This document shows, piece by piece, positions 14,927 through 16,880 of a stretch of 16,880 nucleotides of DNA. The DNA comes from Anaerolineae bacterium. Its GTDB lineage: Bacteria; Chloroflexota; Anaerolineae; 4572-78. The position numbers and the translations under genes are program-made. The notes under the pieces are model-generated. The model did no database searches and had not been told where the DNA came from. It saw nothing but the letters and a program-made list of their open reading frames with translations. The stretch's first letter is position 1, and each line of letters starts with the position of its first letter. The stretch lies in assembly GCA_027022125.1 (NCBI GenBank), contig JALVZI010000608.1:1803-18682 (forward strand), written 5' to 3'.

Positions 14927-16880
14927 TTACGGCAGATGCACCGTCTGCACGGGGATAGCTGCATCGGGCAGCGGCGAACCATCCGGCGCGAAAAAGGGCA
15001 GCCGCGTGCCGGAGGCATCGTACATACCCGCCACCAGCCGGTAATCGCCGGGCGGCAAATCGGCGGGCAGTTCGATGGTGTGGGGGTCGTATATCAAATC
15101 GTTTTTCTGCCACTTGTCTGTGGTTGCGTATCCATCCTGCGGCGGGCTGTCGTGTCCGGCAATATATTGCCCATCGGTGGACAAGAGTTGGGTGAACACC
15201 GTGAAATTATGCGGCACACCCATTGATGCCAGCGCCGTCAATTGCCCGGTAGCGTGCCAAAAGAGTTGCACCGTCAGCGCGCCGTCATCTTTTTGCACCG
15301 CTGCCGCCGCCAACTCGATGCCGTTTTCGGCAGCAGCCAGTTTCGGCGGGGTAATGCCCGAATCGGAAAAATCAACCAACTGCAACTCGGCAAAATCAGA
15401 TTCAAATTGATGGTAGCGTGCCACAATTTTGCCTTTTTCCGCCAAATCACGCACCACCAGTTCCTGTGTTCTGGCAAAAACCCACGCATACGATTCGCCC
15501 TGAATCGCCTCATCCACCGTTGGCGGATTGGGGATGCCCACTGCCGGATAATTATTGCTGTCCACCAGTTTCATTCGATATTTATCGTGCAAAAAGGCAT
15601 ATTCCCGCCGATAAAAATTGGGGGTGGCAATCACCAGCGCGGGATTATCATCACCGGCAGCCGCCGCCAAAAACTGTGCCGGGGTTGAAACACCCCATAA
15701 TTTTTGCTGAATGAAATAATGGTTCGCCGCGCGGGGGAGCAGCGCCGCCATCCAGAGGAAAATGATTACCAGAAAACCAGTCCGCAATATGGGGGTGAAT
15801 TGTGAGGCGTGATACGTGAAACGTGATTTGAAATTTGGAACGTGAAACTTGAAACTTTGAACATTATTGAACACCAAACCGGCAAACTCTCCCGCCAGCG
15901 CAGCGAACACGGCGAAACGCAGCCACACCACCGCCGACAGCAGCCAATCCGCATCAGGCAACAGCACAAAATAGCCCGGCTGTTCCAGCACGTTCAGCGC
16001 GGTGAGCGCCAGTGCATATCCCACCCCCGCCCAATTTGGCAGCAGTAAAATAATGAACGGCAGCAAATATACAATAAATTGCGGGCTGTATCCTTTGGAA
16101 TACATCAGAAACAGCACGATGGTGAATCCGGCAAACGCCAGCACCCGGCGCGGGGCGGTGTCTTTCGGGCGGGCGAAAAACGCCAGCAGATAGACGGCGG
16201 CAAATGCCAGCGAAATCCACAGCCACGGCAAACTCGACGGATGCACGGCGAAAACCGTTTCGGCGGGGTTGAAACGGTCGCCAGCCAGTTGCCCGTAACC
16301 GAAATAGCCTTCCAGCACCGCCCACACCGTTTCCCAACTGGAACGCCCCAGCACGGCGCGCAGATATGCCAGCAGCCATTGCGGCGCGGTCAGCAGAAAC
16401 GGTGACGCCACTGCCAGCGCCGTCACCGCCAGCAGTGCGCCATAGCCCAGCCAGCCCGTCGCCACCCGCCGCAGGTTGCTGCGATGGCGGTGGAATATCA
16501 CCCACGCGGCAATACCGGCAGTGATGAGCGGGGTTACTTTCACCCAAAAACCGATACCCGCCACCACTGCCGCCCAGCGATATTTTTCCGCCAGAATCAA
16601 TGCCAGCGCCAGCAGGATGAAAAAGAGCGCAATCGCATCAAAATCGCCGAGCAGGGTGAAAACGGGCGCGAACAGCAGGGCATACAGCCACAGCGGGCGC
16701 ATCTGTGCCGTCCGCTCGGCAAACAATCGCCGCGCCAGCCGGTAGATGAGCCAAAAGTTCCCCGTTTCAAACAGCACCACCACACTGCCCCAGATGGTCA
16801 CAAACCACAAACGCGGTTCTTCCAACCACTGCGGAATCAGCAGCGATAACCGGTATGCGCCGGTCATCGCCAGCGGGATG
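14927..16880 (-). CDS. Polytopic membrane glycosyltransferase-like protein, GT-C / DUF2029 style (5' partial)
   Basis: Residue numbers count from ATG at 16867, but the frame is open to the window edge (codons for Ile-Pro-Leu-Ala precede that ATG), so the N-terminus with the first membrane segments is probably missing. Residues 1-400 contain about nine to ten hydrophobic helices, with GDFDAIALFFILLALALI, GFWVKVTPLI and KGYSPQFIVYLLPFIILL resembling the GT87/DUF2029 fold of polyprenyl-phosphate-sugar-dependent transferases. Residues about 400-646 are a soluble, presumably extracytoplasmic domain with no known catalytic motif. The catalytic aspartate region cannot be checked because it would be in the missing part. 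Residues 334-357 are encoded by an AT-rich simple-repeat tract that looks inserted in frame. The gene is visibly richer in GC than the plus-strand genes and converges on them. Donor and acceptor sugars are unknown. Confidence 0.75.
   Translation of the reverse strand, partial: IPLAMTGAYRLSLLIPQWLEEPRLWFVTIWGSVVVLFETGNFWLIYRLARRLFAERTAQMRPLWLYALLFAPVFTLLGDFDAIALFFILLALALILAEKYRWAAVVAGIGFWVKVTPLITAGIAAWVIFHRHRSNLRRVATGWLGYGALLAVTALAVASPFLLTAPQWLLAYLRAVLGRSSWETVWAVLEGYFGYGQLAGDRFNPAETVFAVHPSSLPWLWISLAFAAVYLLAFFARPKDTAPRRVLAFAGFTIVLFLMYSKGYSPQFIVYLLPFIILLLPNWAGVGYALALTALNVLEQPGYFVLLPDADWLLSAVVWLRFAVFAALAGEFAGLVFNNVQSFKFHVPNFKSRFTYHASQFTPILRTGFLVIIFLWMAALLPRAANHYFIQQKLWGVSTPAQFLAAAAGDDNPALVIATPNFYRREYAFLHDKYRMKLVDSNNYPAVGIPNPPTVDEAIQGESYAWVFARTQELVVRDLAEKGKIVARYHQFESDFAELQLVDFSDSGITPPKLAAAENGIELAAAAVQKDDGALTVQLFWHATGQLTALASMGVPHNFTVFTQLLSTDGQYIAGHDSPPQDGYATTDKWQKNDLIYDPHTIELPADLPPGDYRLVAGMYDASGTRLPFFAPDGSPLPDAAIPVQTVHLP
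15795..15862. repeat. GTGAAAC-type iterated tract inside the membrane-protein gene
   Basis: Degenerate iterations of GTGAAAC / TTGAAA (for example GATACGTGAAACGTGATTTG) in otherwise GC-rich coding DNA. On the coding strand it reads about FKFHVPNFKSRFTYHASQF with no stop, placed between two hydrophobic segments. It resembles dispersed TTTCACG-type repeats usually found between genes. Confidence 0.55.

Noticed and set aside
15954..16547. 197-residue minus-strand ORF overlapping the membrane-protein gene
   Set aside because: It is an out-of-frame shadow in GC-rich DNA, with Arg/Gly/Ala-rich composition and no family resemblance.

Overview
The window looks like a stretch of a Chloroflexota (Anaerolineae-like) chromosome. 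This rests on exported proteins ending in a Tyr-Leu-Pro-Leu tail, a Thr/Pro linker in a giant surface protein, a TPR-CHAT protein, and AT-leaning genes separated by small palindromic repeats. It is an inference from protein style; no rRNA or other taxonomic marker is present.

Layout. (1) 3-2636 (+): a TPR-CHAT caspase-like protease, 5' end outside the window, with an intact His/Cys dyad. (2) 2643-4289 (+): an exported beta-propeller protein, 6 bp downstream and so probably co-transcribed. (3) 4432-8940 (+): a 1502-residue exported protein with 12 NHL repeats, a seven-fold GFG/EIWR repeat, a PPC domain, a C13 (legumain)-like caspase-fold peptidase and the YLPL tail. (4) 8941-9544: intergenic repeats. 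(5) 9545-13705 (+): a 1386-residue exported protein with CARDB, four PPC domains, a TP-rich linker, a C25 (gingipain)-like caspase-fold peptidase, C-terminal beta-sandwich domains and the same tail. (6) 13706-14926: 1.2 kb of non-coding DNA packed with repeats. (7) 14927-16880 (-): a convergent, more GC-rich polytopic membrane protein resembling GT-C / DUF2029 glycosyltransferases, start outside the window.

How they may work together. Three of the four plus-strand genes carry different clan CD (caspase-fold) peptidase domains, each with a visible His and Cys: CHAT (cytoplasmic), C13-like and C25-like (both exported). The exported proteins share PPC modules, propellers and the C-terminal tail. 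A cytoplasmic TPR-CHAT sensor paired with surface propeller and protease proteins is a reasonable hypothesis, but only genes 1 and 2 are physically coupled.

Repeats. A 212-bp MITE-like element occurs twice in direct orientation (9290-9501, 14360-14572). Each copy has terminal inverted repeats and a 3-bp matching flank. A third, diverged, inverted copy lies at 13711-14117. The copies bracket the C25 gene very tightly.
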